NCBI GenBank assembly: GCA_910577225.1
Contig: CAJTMV010000010.1
Coordinates: 1-64,000 of the forward strand
DNA: 64,000 nt
Direction: 5' to 3'
From: an uncultured Eubacterium sp.
Lineage (GTDB): Bacteria; Bacillota; Clostridia; Lachnospirales; Lachnospiraceae
A program made the translations under genes and the position numbers. This document shows positions 1 to 7,792 of the stretch, piece by piece. Under the pieces are notes generated by a model that was not told where the DNA came from, did not search any database, and was given only the letters and a program-made list of their open reading frames with translations. The stretch's first letter is position 1; every line of letters begins with the position of its first letter.

Positions 1-210
1 TATCTATTGATTGACCAATTTATATACAGTTCCAATATTGCTTTATTACAAAAAATATGGGTTGGATATTACCTTAACCTTTGGACGTTTGCATATGAGT
101 ATCAGAAAATACCATTTGGCGAACTGCTTATAGGAATATCCATCATGATACTGTACGGAATTGCTTTTTTTCAAATATCCCTATATAGAACACAAAAAAT
201 TGATTTTTGA
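1..210 (+). CDS. ABC-2 type permease, C-terminal part (cut by window edge)
   Basis: An open frame enters from the left edge and stops at 208-210, so only the last 69 residues are visible and the true start lies outside the window. The tail is hydrophobic, with one clear membrane segment (GELLIGISIMILYGIAFF) followed by a short basic end (YRTQKIDF), as in the last helix of an ABC-2 membrane subunit. It lies 12 bases before a second membrane gene of the same type on the same strand, which suggests paired permease subunits of one exporter. The family is inferred from this tail and the neighbour, not from a diagnostic motif. Confidence 0.55.
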   Translation, partial: YLLIDQFIYSSNIALLQKIWVGYYLNLWTFAYEYQKIPFGELLIGISIMILYGIAFFQISLYRTQKIDF

Positions 211-222
211 GAGAGGTAAAAA

Positions 223-954
223 ATGATTATAAGATTATTAAATATACAATTTGCACGACTAAAAAGGCAAAAGATATTATACTTATTTTTTGTCGTAATG
301 GCAGTGATTATCATTTCCAATGCGCTTCAAGAAGATAATGGCATGGGATACTATGCAGGCGGTAAATTTCCAACAATGTGTATGCAGTCTTATATTGATA
401 TTGTCGGTACGCTATTCCTTAGTTTTATCAGCGCAGTGTTGATTTGTGGGGAAAAGGCAAGCGGTATGTTCAGACAGCCTTTGTTGAATGGTGTTTCCAA
501 AAAACAGCTTTTAATCGCAAAAACTGTCAGTATTTTCACAGTTGCGCTAATATGTTTTTTATTTGTGGTAATCGTCAGCATTGTAACAGGTTTCTTTTTA
601 TGGGGCAGCCATATCTTCGATCATGCACAGGAATATTTGTTACAAATGTTGTTATTAGCTTTTCCGCAGACTACTATGGTTCTGTTTTTAGTGCTTTTAT
701 CCTTGTATATGTCGAATATATCCAGTATGATGTGCGCTTCTCTGATAATTTTATTAGTCAATAATTTATTTAGCCAGTTTTTTGGCAGTTACATATCGTT
801 TATAGACTTTATGTATTATCTGTATGCTTTTTCTGGATATAACGGAATGGAATTAACAGGCAAAATGATTGTGTTAGGAATTGCTGTTAATGTTATAACA
901 GGAATTATCCTTGTTTATGGAATTAGCAGGCGCACAAATAGTATGATAATGTGA
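223..954 (+). CDS. ABC-2 family membrane permease subunit
   Basis: This 243-residue integral membrane protein has a good ribosome site (GAGAGG) 8 bases before ATG. It shows about six hydrophobic segments: one near residues 18-34, a pair around 60-80 and 100-125, then 140-160, 165-190 and 215-235. The segment GEKASGMFRQPLLNGVSKKQLLIAK resembles the cytoplasmic loop after the second helix in ABC-2 permeases of the peptide-resistance/bacteriocin type; here it is split by eye, residues about 73-97. It probably forms a transporter with the truncated gene before it, and the ATPase would lie left of the window. The DNA is visibly more AT-rich than the rest of the window. The substrate cannot be told. 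Confidence 0.7.
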   Translation: MIIRLLNIQFARLKRQKILYLFFVVMAVIIISNALQEDNGMGYYAGGKFPTMCMQSYIDIVGTLFLSFISAVLICGEKASGMFRQPLLNGVSKKQLLIAKTVSIFTVALICFLFVVIVSIVTGFFLWGSHIFDHAQEYLLQMLLLAFPQTTMVLFLVLLSLYMSNISSMMCASLIILLVNNLFSQFFGSYISFIDFMYYLYAFSGYNGMELTGKMIVLGIAVNVITGIILVYGISRRTNSMIM

Positions 955-1241
955 AAATACATTACACTTTGAAAGTGGGCGATAATATATGAAAATACTG
1001 TTGCACAGCGCCAGTTGCGAAGCAGGCTTTCCGCCATAACCTCCGGCGAGGAAAATATTTCATCAACTATCATTGACAGATTCTGCCCTTCCGATTTGCT
1101 CAATAACCCAACCAGGGACACATAACCCACCTGATAGATTCTGACTGATTACATAGTCTTTTTGCTTTAACTTCCGCCGTTTTTTGCTATCACCCGCTCC
1201 CCCTGCACAATAATTTTATACATTAAAGCGCTAATATTTTC
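955..1241. other. Intergenic stretch with an unassigned minus-strand frame
   Basis: No gene can be supported here with confidence. A minus-strand frame (1130 down to 915) contains protein-like text such as IVDEIFSSPEVMAESLLRNW, but it has no clear ribosome site and overlaps the end of the permease gene. It may be a remnant or chance. No intrinsic terminator with a T-run was seen after the permease gene. Confidence 0.3.
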
Positions 1242-1271
1242 TTGCATAACAAAAAAAGACTATGTTATAAT
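1242..1271 (+). promoter_or_regulatory. Sigma-A promoter of paaK
   Basis: TTGCAT (1242-1247), an 18-base spacer and a perfect TATAAT (1266-1271). The alternative start codon at 1270 falls inside this -10 box, so the ligase must start downstream, at ATG 1306, which has AAGAAAGGA before it. Confidence 0.75.
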
Positions 1272-1305
1272 GCTTTTATTACTTAAAGAAAGGAACAGTA
1301 CAATT

Positions 1306-2613
1306 ATGGAACACTATTACCAGCCAGAAATCGAATGCGCCTCCAGGGATCAGATACGGGCCTGGCAGGACGAACGACTGGCAAAGACTGTAAAACGGGT
1401 TTATGAAAACGTAGCATTCTATCGAAATAAGATGGATCAGGCAGGGATCAAACCGGATGATGTCCAGTCCGTAGACGATTTACATAAGCTGCCATTTCTG
1501 ACCAAAGACGATCTGCGTGACGCTTATCCATATGGTCTTTTGGCATCTCCGTTATCCGACTGTGTCCGCATCCAGTCTACCAGCGGTACGACCGGACGCA
1601 GGGTTGTCGCTTTTTATACACAGCATGATCTGGATCTTTGGGAAGACTGCTGCGCAAGAGCAATTGCAGCCGCCGGCGGTACAAAAGACGATGTTGTGCA
1701 TGTCTGCTATGGCTACGGATTATTTACCGGCGGACCTGGCTTAAACGGCGGTTCTCACAAAATCGGATCTTTAACGCTGCCGATGTCTTCCGGAAATACT
1801 GACCGCCAGATTCAGTTTATGTGTGATCTTGGTTCTACCATATTATGCTGTACGCCTTCTTACGCGGCTTACCTGGCAGAATCGATCTGTGAACGGGGCC
1901 TTCAGGATCAGATCAAATTAAAAGCCGGTATCTTCGGCGCAGAAGCATGGACCGAAGAGATGCGTCACGATATTGAACAAAAACTGGGTATTCAGGCGTT
2001 TGATATCTACGGTCTGACGGAAATATCGGGCCCTGGCGTCTCGTTTGAATGCAGCGATCAGTCTGGCATGCACATCAATGAAGATCATTTTATCGCCGAA
2101 GTCATCGATCCAAAAACCGGAGAAGTGCTCCCGGATGGAGAAAAAGGCGAGCTCGTATTTACAAGCATTACAAAAGAGGCTTTCCCGCTGCTGCGTTACC
2201 GCACGAGAGATATCTGCATTCTGAACCATGAAAAATGTTCCTGCGGACGTACGCATGTAAAGATGACGAAGCCGTTAGGACGCAGCGACGACATGCTGAT
2301 CGTCAAAGGCGTCAACGTATTCCCGTCCCAGATTGAAACCGTTCTGCTCAACCAGGGCTATCCGGCAAACTATCAGATTATCGTTGGACGTAAAAATAAC
2401 AGCGATACGATCGAAGTCCAGGTAGAAATGACTCAGGAAATGTTCTCTGATAATGCCGGCGTCGTTTCCGAACGTGAAAAGAAACTTGTAAACGCCCTGA
2501 AAGCAATGCTTGGTATATACGTAAAAGTCAAACTCGTAAATCCAAAGACGATTACCCGAAGCGAAGGAAAAGCCGTACGCGTGATCGACCAGAGAAATTT
2601 ATATCAGGGATAG
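1306..2613 (+). CDS. paaK: Phenylacetate-CoA ligase family (AMP-forming)
   Basis: This 435-residue adenylate-forming enzyme is expected to activate an aryl-acetic acid to its CoA thioester with ATP, in the cytoplasm. Visible motifs are the nucleotide loop STSGTTGRR (91-99), YGLTE (235-239) and the hinge/C-terminal signature GRSDDMLIVKGVNVFP (about 325-340), all typical of the PaaK family; length is also typical. The start was set at 1306 because the upstream in-frame start lies within the -10 box. The next gene is an ACT-domain protein, a pairing common in anaerobes, where these ligases often sit beside indolepyruvate oxidoreductase genes. Those are absent here, so whether the substrate is phenylacetate or indoleacetate is open. 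Confidence 0.93.
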   Translation: MEHYYQPEIECASRDQIRAWQDERLAKTVKRVYENVAFYRNKMDQAGIKPDDVQSVDDLHKLPFLTKDDLRDAYPYGLLASPLSDCVRIQSTSGTTGRRVVAFYTQHDLDLWEDCCARAIAAAGGTKDDVVHVCYGYGLFTGGPGLNGGSHKIGSLTLPMSSGNTDRQIQFMCDLGSTILCCTPSYAAYLAESICERGLQDQIKLKAGIFGAEAWTEEMRHDIEQKLGIQAFDIYGLTEISGPGVSFECSDQSGMHINEDHFIAEVIDPKTGEVLPDGEKGELVFTSITKEAFPLLRYRTRDICILNHEKCSCGRTHVKMTKPLGRSDDMLIVKGVNVFPSQIETVLLNQGYPANYQIIVGRKNNSDTIEVQVEMTQEMFSDNAGVVSEREKKLVNALKAMLGIYVKVKLVNPKTITRSEGKAVRVIDQRNLYQG

Positions 2614-2645
2614 GCCATATCGAAAACCGTCTCTGAATAAAGGAA

Positions 2646-2673
2646 TTTACAACATAAACAAAATGTTTATACA
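2646..2673 (+). promoter_or_regulatory. Possible internal promoter with small palindrome
   Basis: TTTACA (2646-2651), a 16-base spacer and TATACA (2668-2673) precede the ACT gene. The spacer holds the palindrome TAAACA-AAA-TGTTTA (2655-2669), a possible operator. The ACT gene could therefore be transcribed separately from paaK. Confidence 0.4.
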
Positions 2674-2700
2674 TCTGAATCAGACAGAAGGGGGATTTTT

Positions 2701-3132
2701 ATGACAGTCAAACAGATTTCTATTTTTGTGGAAAACAAACCCGGAAAACTGGCAGAGCTGACCGAATATTTGCAGCAGTCTCAGATCGATATGCGTGCAT
2801 TATCCATTGCCGAAGCTCAGGATTTCGGTATTGTGCGCATCATTGTTGACGACGCTTATAAGACGTCCTGCGTGTTAAAAGAAGCCGGTTATGTCGCTTC
2901 CATCACGCCGGTACTTGCCGTTGAAATGCCGGACGAACCCGGCAGCCTGTTTAAAATCTTAAAAATGCTGGGCGACGGCGGCGTCAATCTGGAATATATG
3001 TATGCATTTCTAACCCGCAAGAAAGCGACCGCTTATATGGTACTACGGGTGGAAAATAATGAAAAAGCGCTTGAAGTACTGAACAAAAACGGCATTCATA
3101 CGATCTGCCAGGAAGCGCTGTCCAATTTATAA
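2701..3132 (+). CDS. Tandem ACT-domain protein
   Basis: A 143-residue protein built of two ACT-type ligand-binding halves. The first starts at KQISIFVENKPGKLAELTEY (residues 4-23) and the second at about residue 75 (VEMPDEPGSLFKILKMLGD); the xxxPGxLxxl pattern is the ACT signature, which binds amino acids or related ligands. AGAAGGGGG lies 8 bases upstream of ATG. Standalone double-ACT proteins like this commonly follow phenylacetate-CoA ligase genes, and a role in sensing an aromatic amino acid or its product is inferred from that pairing only. A hairpin terminator follows, closing the two-gene unit. Confidence 0.9.
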   Translation: MTVKQISIFVENKPGKLAELTEYLQQSQIDMRALSIAEAQDFGIVRIIVDDAYKTSCVLKEAGYVASITPVLAVEMPDEPGSLFKILKMLGDGGVNLEYMYAFLTRKKATAYMVLRVENNEKALEVLNKNGIHTICQEALSNL

Positions 3133-3149
3133 TCTTTACAATACAATCG

Positions 3150-3204
3150 ATGGCTTCGCGAACGACCCGTCCGTAACCGGACGCAAAATCGTCTGCGAAG
3201 CCAT
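3150..3204 (+). terminator. Intrinsic terminator after the ACT gene
   Basis: Arms ATGGCTTCGC (3150-3159) and GCGAAGCCAT (3195-3204) enclose a nested GTCCG/CGGAC stem and are followed by TTTTC. It lies 17 bases after the ACT stop codon. Confidence 0.75.
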
Positions 3205-3223
3205 TTTCACAAAACTTTGTTTC

Positions 3224-3460
3224 TGCCTCAATGATTTTTCTGTATCAATGATCTTTTTGTATCAATGATCTTTTTGTATCAATAATCTTTTTGTATCAAT
3301 AATCTTTTTGTATCAATGATCTTTTTGTATCAATAATCTTTTTGTATCAATGATCTTTTTGTATCAATCGTTTTCTGTCCCAATCACGTTTTGTCCCAAA
3401 CGTCTTTCTGCCTCAATCAACTTTTTCTCAAAAAATCTTCTGTCTCAATCATTTTCTGTC
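3224..3460. repeat. 17-bp tandem repeat array (about 14 units)
   Basis: Units of the form TGTATCAATGATCTTTT follow each other without spacers. Units 2-8 (3241-3359) are near identical, alternating TGATC and TAATC; the flanking units (TGCCTC.., TGTCCC.., TGTCTC..) are degenerate and 13-19 bases long. The array fills the gap between the convergent ACT and radical SAM genes and has no credible coding frame. Confidence 0.9.
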
Positions 3461-3478
3461 TCTTTCTCAGCCAGCTTT

Positions 3479-4732
3479 TTATAATTTCATCCGTTTTGGA
3501 AACGCCTCTTTACGTAAAATGCCCCACATTTTATCAATATACGCCAACGTATAAAAGTTTTCATAATAATGATAATAAAACGCGCCCTTTAACGTCATCT
3601 GGTAAACGCCATCCTGCTCCGTTACCAGTCCGAAACATCGGGCAAGGAAAAGCTCCAGCCCATACATCTTTTTTAACGGCACATGAAAAAACCGCTCGAA
3701 CTCCTCTGCGCTTACTTTTGTACTGTAAGCCGTCCAAAACAGATAATACACCATTCTTTGCCGTAATGTAAACCGAAGTGTCAGCGCTGTCGGCAGTTTT
3801 TTATCATCTATTCTGCGACAGTACTCTTCCAGAGAAAACGTATTAATTTTAAACTGTCCCCATAAAAGCGTAGTCGCAGAACAACCGAAACCAAGAAAAT
3901 GATCCCTGGTCATTGAAGAATACCGCGCGCCTTTTTCACTGGAAAATGTCCAGATGGATGTACGTACATAGCCTTTGTCCAGACAATATGTTGTAATCGC
4001 ATTCAGCAGCCGGTACTTTTGCTTCTTTGGCATCGTTTTGACGGTACTTAATGTAAATGTAAAATCAATAAACGGATAAATGGCGATATGGTTCGCTCCG
4101 TTTGCAAACGCAGTATCAATATCTGCTCTCAAATCGTCAAAAGTCTGCTCTGGAAGCGCAAAAATAAAGTCCATGGAAACCGTTTCAAACGCCACTGCTT
4201 TTAACGCGTCTCTCATAGCGGAAATCTGGATGCTCCTGCGGCCAAGAATCGTCTGATACTTTTTTTGAAACGACTGAATGCCAATGCTGATTTTGGTTAC
4301 TCCGGCTTCCTTTAACCTTAACAGCGTTGGAATCGTCACATCGTCCGGATGCAGCTCCACGCCGATTCCTTCTGTAATTATAAAATACTGCCTGACGGCG
4401 TCTGTAATCTCTTTGATCTGGTCCGCTGCAAGCGCCGGCGTCCCGCCGCCAAAATACAGACTGGTCACCATTTTCTTTGTTCCCGCCTGCTTTCCGACCA
4501 TATGGATTTCTCTGATCAGCGCATGAATATAACGGCTGCATTCCTCTTTCGAGTATACGACCTTGCAATATGGACAAAAATTACAAATGCTTCTGCAAAA
4601 CGGCAGATGCACATACAACCCCAGATTCTGACATTTCTCATAAGAAAGCCGGTGATTATATGCGTTTGTAAATACAAACGGCCTTCCCGACCGGGTCAGC
4701 CACATTCTTGACAAACTCGTGATTACACTCAT
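3479..4732 (-). CDS. HemN/HemW-like radical SAM oxidoreductase
   Basis: This 417-residue protein belongs to the coproporphyrinogen III oxidase-like radical SAM group. It has LYVHLPFC and the cluster cysteines C46-x3-C50-x2-C53 with a further C56, GGGTP (95-99) for SAM binding, the family segment around ELHPDDVT, KISIGIQSFQKKYQ and a C-terminal winged-helix-like region (about 310-400). HemW and relatives trap or insert haem, while other members catalyse methyl transfer, so the fold is clear but the reaction is not. The extra cysteine spacing differs from classic HemW. Its ATG overlaps the stop of a tiny upstream frame (ATGA), and a second radical SAM gene lies before that. Only a weak GGAA ribosome site is seen, consistent with coupling. 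Confidence 0.85.
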   Translation of the reverse strand: MSVITSLSRMWLTRSGRPFVFTNAYNHRLSYEKCQNLGLYVHLPFCRSICNFCPYCKVVYSKEECSRYIHALIREIHMVGKQAGTKKMVTSLYFGGGTPALAADQIKEITDAVRQYFIITEGIGVELHPDDVTIPTLLRLKEAGVTKISIGIQSFQKKYQTILGRRSIQISAMRDALKAVAFETVSMDFIFALPEQTFDDLRADIDTAFANGANHIAIYPFIDFTFTLSTVKTMPKKQKYRLLNAITTYCLDKGYVRTSIWTFSSEKGARYSSMTRDHFLGFGCSATTLLWGQFKINTFSLEEYCRRIDDKKLPTALTLRFTLRQRMVYYLFWTAYSTKVSAEEFERFFHVPLKKMYGLELFLARCFGLVTEQDGVYQMTLKGAFYYHYYENFYTLAYIDKMWGILRKEAFPKRMKL

Positions 4733-4794
4733 ATTTTTTCCACGTGCCTGATATCTGCACGCCTCCTCTTTTCCATACGTTCTGAAATCGGCAT
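4729..4794 (-). CDS. Tiny basic frame between two radical SAM genes
   Basis: A 21-residue frame starts MPISERMEKRRRADIRHV and its TGA overlaps the ATG of the HemN-like gene. AGAGGA lies just upstream, closer than ideal. The frame is open further upstream, to a TAA near 4880, but without another good start. It may serve only translational coupling. It has no cysteine and does not look like a known precursor peptide, so coding is uncertain. Confidence 0.3.
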   Translation of the reverse strand: MPISERMEKRRRADIRHVEKI

Positions 4795-4905
4795 GATTCC
4801 TCTTAATATACTCGCCTGAATACCTTCATAACTCTTTTTCAATCTCTTCTGAGACCCGCACGCCTCCTCTTCTTATCACACCTGGATATCCGTATAACTC
4901 TCTGG

Positions 4906-5808
4906 CTATACATATTTTAAATAAGTACGCAGCATTTCCAAAATAATTTTGATGTTTCCTCGAAATAAAAGCGTATATTCAGCCACAAAAAAGTACCCGC
5001 ACTTTTCACACAGTCCCGGAACATCGATGCACCGTCCGCAGACACTGAGCGTTCCATTTTCCATAACTACACACTGCTGACAGGGCGTTGGAAATCGCTG
5101 ATCGATCAGATAGGGAAACGCGCTTTTTAGATTAAAAACGGGCGCTCCTTCTTTCATCATCTGTACAATCGTTTTGCAGCAGCGCGCTTTTTCCTTGCGG
5201 CTTAATGCCAGTTTCACGGTATCCGGATACGGCGTATGAAAGTTAAATGACACCGCACGGACATTCCGCATCCGCTTTGCCGTCCGGCAGACATCCCTGA
5301 TGGCATTTTTATTGATCTGATTCACAGCCATATAAAAACAGATATTATCCGACGTTGCATTACGGACATTTTTCATAATCGTATCATACGTATCGCCCCT
5401 GATCTGATTATGAAGTCTCCGGTTACCGTCAAGACTCAGCAAAATCAGATCGGCCTGCGGCAGATCGAGCGGAAACGTACCGTTTGTTACGACGTTAACA
5501 ATCAAATATCCCATGCGCTTAGCCTCTGTTACCAGGTCACGCAGCCGCTTTCCGCTGTCCTGCCATAAGAATGTCTCCCCGCCGCAAAAAAACAAAATGC
5601 GCACCCCCATCTGATACAGCTGTTTCATTTCTTTACGAATCTGCTCATATGGATAAATAACCGATTGAATGTTATTTACCGAACAGTGTTTGCATTTCAG
5701 ATTGCATTTGTCCGTCAGTATAATCGTTCCAAGAATCGGATCCTTTTTCTGAAGCAATATCGTTTTTATACCAAACTTTGCAAAATATATAAAAGATGAC
5801 AGCTTCAT
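4906..5808 (-). CDS. Radical SAM protein with C-terminal cysteine cluster
   Basis: This 300-residue protein has the radical SAM motif LTDKCNLKCKHC (C35, C39, C42), a GGE motif at 76-78 (FFCGGETF), VVTNGT and the strand LILLSLDG. A cysteine-rich tail (about 240-270: TPCQQC, CGRC, CEKC) suggests an auxiliary Fe-S cluster, as in SPASM-like enzymes. A longer frame reaches 5934, but a strong promoter lies inside that extension and GAGGCAGG precedes ATG 5808, so the shorter start is right. It sits about 110 bases before the tiny frame and the HemN-like gene, probably in one transcript. The substrate is unknown; peptide modification or cofactor chemistry are both possible. Confidence 0.82.
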   Translation of the reverse strand: MKLSSFIYFAKFGIKTILLQKKDPILGTIILTDKCNLKCKHCSVNNIQSVIYPYEQIRKEMKQLYQMGVRILFFCGGETFLWQDSGKRLRDLVTEAKRMGYLIVNVVTNGTFPLDLPQADLILLSLDGNRRLHNQIRGDTYDTIMKNVRNATSDNICFYMAVNQINKNAIRDVCRTAKRMRNVRAVSFNFHTPYPDTVKLALSRKEKARCCKTIVQMMKEGAPVFNLKSAFPYLIDQRFPTPCQQCVVMENGTLSVCGRCIDVPGLCEKCGYFFVAEYTLLFRGNIKIILEMLRTYLKYV

Positions 5809-5859
5809 CCCGCACCTGCCTCGCTTTTCTGATTGTAATAAGTTTCTGTTTTCAGAACC

Positions 5860-5888
5860 AGTATACCATATGGACATTGTCTGGTCAA
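5860..5888 (-). promoter_or_regulatory. Sigma-A promoter of the radical SAM pair
   Basis: On the minus strand: TTGACC (5883-5888), a 17-base spacer and TATACT (5860-5865). It lies just after the stop of the AAA/nuclease-like gene and fixes the radical SAM start at 5808. Confidence 0.75.
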
Positions 5889-5900
5889 TTTTATACGATC

Positions 5901-7598
5901 TTACCTGCCCGCAATCCATACTCTTTTCCCGCAAAAAGCAAACCCATATTTACGTATTCTCTCTGACTGCATTCCCTTCTTTAAAAGAATCTGCTCATAG
6001 TTCTGCTTTTCAATTTGATCGAGCGCGTTTTTTGCCGTATCCGACAGCTCTTTTTCCGTTCCCTTTTCCTGCACCTTGAACTCTAAAATGATACCATCGT
6101 CTTTGAAATCGAGCGGCTCAAGCATAACATCATATCTTCCAAAACCGCTCTCTCTGTTCGATGTCAGCACATAACGGTCTGCCAGTTCCACAATTAATCC
6201 GAGCACAAAACCGTGATAAAAACGCTCCGGCTCCTCTTCGGACGGATGTTTCCCTGTATCAAAACAGATAAAAACACTCAATGCAACTTTGTTCATATAC
6301 GTATTCATCGCTCTGACATCAGCTGCCAGCAGCGCTTTTATAAAATCATTATACCCGCTGGAAGCCCTGGAAAACCATTTTCGTACCATATTCCAAAACA
6401 TGACCTTCACTTCGAAATTTGTCAGTTCCAGCTGATATTCCTCTTTCCACTCGCCAAAATCAGACATATAAGACTGAAAACTCTTTACTTTCAGATATCC
6501 GCCGGCAAGTAAAAAACTCCATATAGCCTGCTCATCATCATCGAGCTGGTCATAAACGATCTGCTCATCCATCTGCGCAGTCACCGTGTTTCCCTGCAGT
6601 AATCTTTCAAAATCTGCTTTGAGCTCTTTGCTCCCTTCTCGTATCAGCTTTCCTGCCAGATCATTTGAACTCGAATTTACCCAATAAGCAGAGAGCCGCT
6701 TTTTATCCAGATAATTCAAAATGGACCATGGATTATAAATATCTGTCCTGTTTCCAAATGTAAACCCATCGTACCAGTATTTTACCATTTGTCCGCTTTC
6801 AGACAAACCGGCCTCCTCCAGTGCCGCAAACACCTCTTCTTCGGTAAATCCAAAACAGTCCGCATATTTTTTAGATGTGGTAGTAACTACCTCCAGATGA
6901 TTCAGATCTGAAAACACCGATTCCTTACTTACCCTTGTAATACCAGTCATAATCGCCCGTTCCAGATATGGATTCGTTTTAAACGCAGAATTGAAAATCC
7001 CTCTCGTAAAAGCAGCCAGTTCACTCCAAAATCCGTTCACATACGCTTCCTGCATCGGCGTATCATATTCATCCAGCAAAATGATCGCCTTTTTTTTATA
7101 ATAGCGGGAAATATACTTACACAATGCCTTGATCGATCCGGATGCCTCGTAATCCTCCATATCGGGAGAAATACGATAAAATTCCTTCTTTTCATCCTCA
7201 CTGAGCAAATCTCCATCCAAAAGAAACAAATACTGATGATATAATTCCTTAATAATATGACATATTTTTTTTCTGACCTGTAAATAAGAAGACTCCTTAA
7301 CATCTGCAAAGCTCATAAAAAGAACCGGATAACTGCCCTGCATCCTCTTATATTTTTCTTCTTTCCATATATTTAAATTTTCAAACAGATCGCTTCTGCC
7401 AGCATGTTTTATGGAAAAAAAATAATCTGTCATACTCATGGTCAGCGTTTTTCCAAATCTGCGCGGACGGGTAATCAGCGTTACTTCGTCTTTGTTCTCC
7501 CACCACTCTTTTATAAAGTTCGTTTTATCAATATAAAAACTATTCTGTTCAATTATTTTCCCAAAATCCTGAACCCCAATTGCCACTGTTTTTGACAT
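5901..7598 (-). CDS. AAA-ATPase-like / PD-(D/E)XK nuclease-like protein
   Basis: A 565-residue protein of the expanded gut-Firmicutes family with an N-terminal AAA-ATPase-like domain and a C-terminal PD-(D/E)XK domain (the DUF1703 type). Walker A is seen as TRPRRFGKT (43-51), Walker B as AIILLDEYDTP (about 170), and the nuclease-like core as GRYDVMLEP...IILEFKV near residues 500-520. The start at 7598 has a perfect AGGAGG 6-7 bases upstream; the longer frame to 7799 lacks one. The biological role of these multi-copy proteins is not established; mobile-element or defence roles have been suggested for the fold. It is transcribed alone from a promoter carrying a palindrome. Confidence 0.88.
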   Translation of the reverse strand: MSKTVAIGVQDFGKIIEQNSFYIDKTNFIKEWWENKDEVTLITRPRRFGKTLTMSMTDYFFSIKHAGRSDLFENLNIWKEEKYKRMQGSYPVLFMSFADVKESSYLQVRKKICHIIKELYHQYLFLLDGDLLSEDEKKEFYRISPDMEDYEASGSIKALCKYISRYYKKKAIILLDEYDTPMQEAYVNGFWSELAAFTRGIFNSAFKTNPYLERAIMTGITRVSKESVFSDLNHLEVVTTTSKKYADCFGFTEEEVFAALEEAGLSESGQMVKYWYDGFTFGNRTDIYNPWSILNYLDKKRLSAYWVNSSSNDLAGKLIREGSKELKADFERLLQGNTVTAQMDEQIVYDQLDDDEQAIWSFLLAGGYLKVKSFQSYMSDFGEWKEEYQLELTNFEVKVMFWNMVRKWFSRASSGYNDFIKALLAADVRAMNTYMNKVALSVFICFDTGKHPSEEEPERFYHGFVLGLIVELADRYVLTSNRESGFGRYDVMLEPLDFKDDGIILEFKVQEKGTEKELSDTAKNALDQIEKQNYEQILLKKGMQSERIRKYGFAFCGKRVWIAGR

Positions 7599-7620
7599 AC
7601 GAACCTCCTGCTTTTCACTC

Positions 7621-7647
7621 TTACCTGCCATGTCGCAGGTAATTATA
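7621..7647 (-). promoter_or_regulatory. -10 box and palindrome before the AAA/nuclease gene
   Basis: TTACCTGC-N6-GCAGGTAA is a perfect inverted repeat (7621-7642). It directly follows a minus-strand TATAAT (7642-7647), so it covers the transcription start. It could be an operator or a 5' hairpin. No -35 box at the usual spacing was found; the nearest TTGACG is 22 bases away. Confidence 0.5.
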
Positions 7648-7792
7648 TGATACTCTTTTCCCCTGCATGCGTCAATGGGATACGAATCACATATTTTTTT
7701 AGAAAAACACTGGTCATCTTTTAATTCCTGTGTTATGATATCCGCACTACCCTTTTGACCGATTCCACACAAATGAAAGGAGCTCATTTTCC

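Noticed and set aside
3224..3460. CRISPR array
   Set aside because: The 17-bp units follow each other directly, with no unique spacers, and no cas genes are near.
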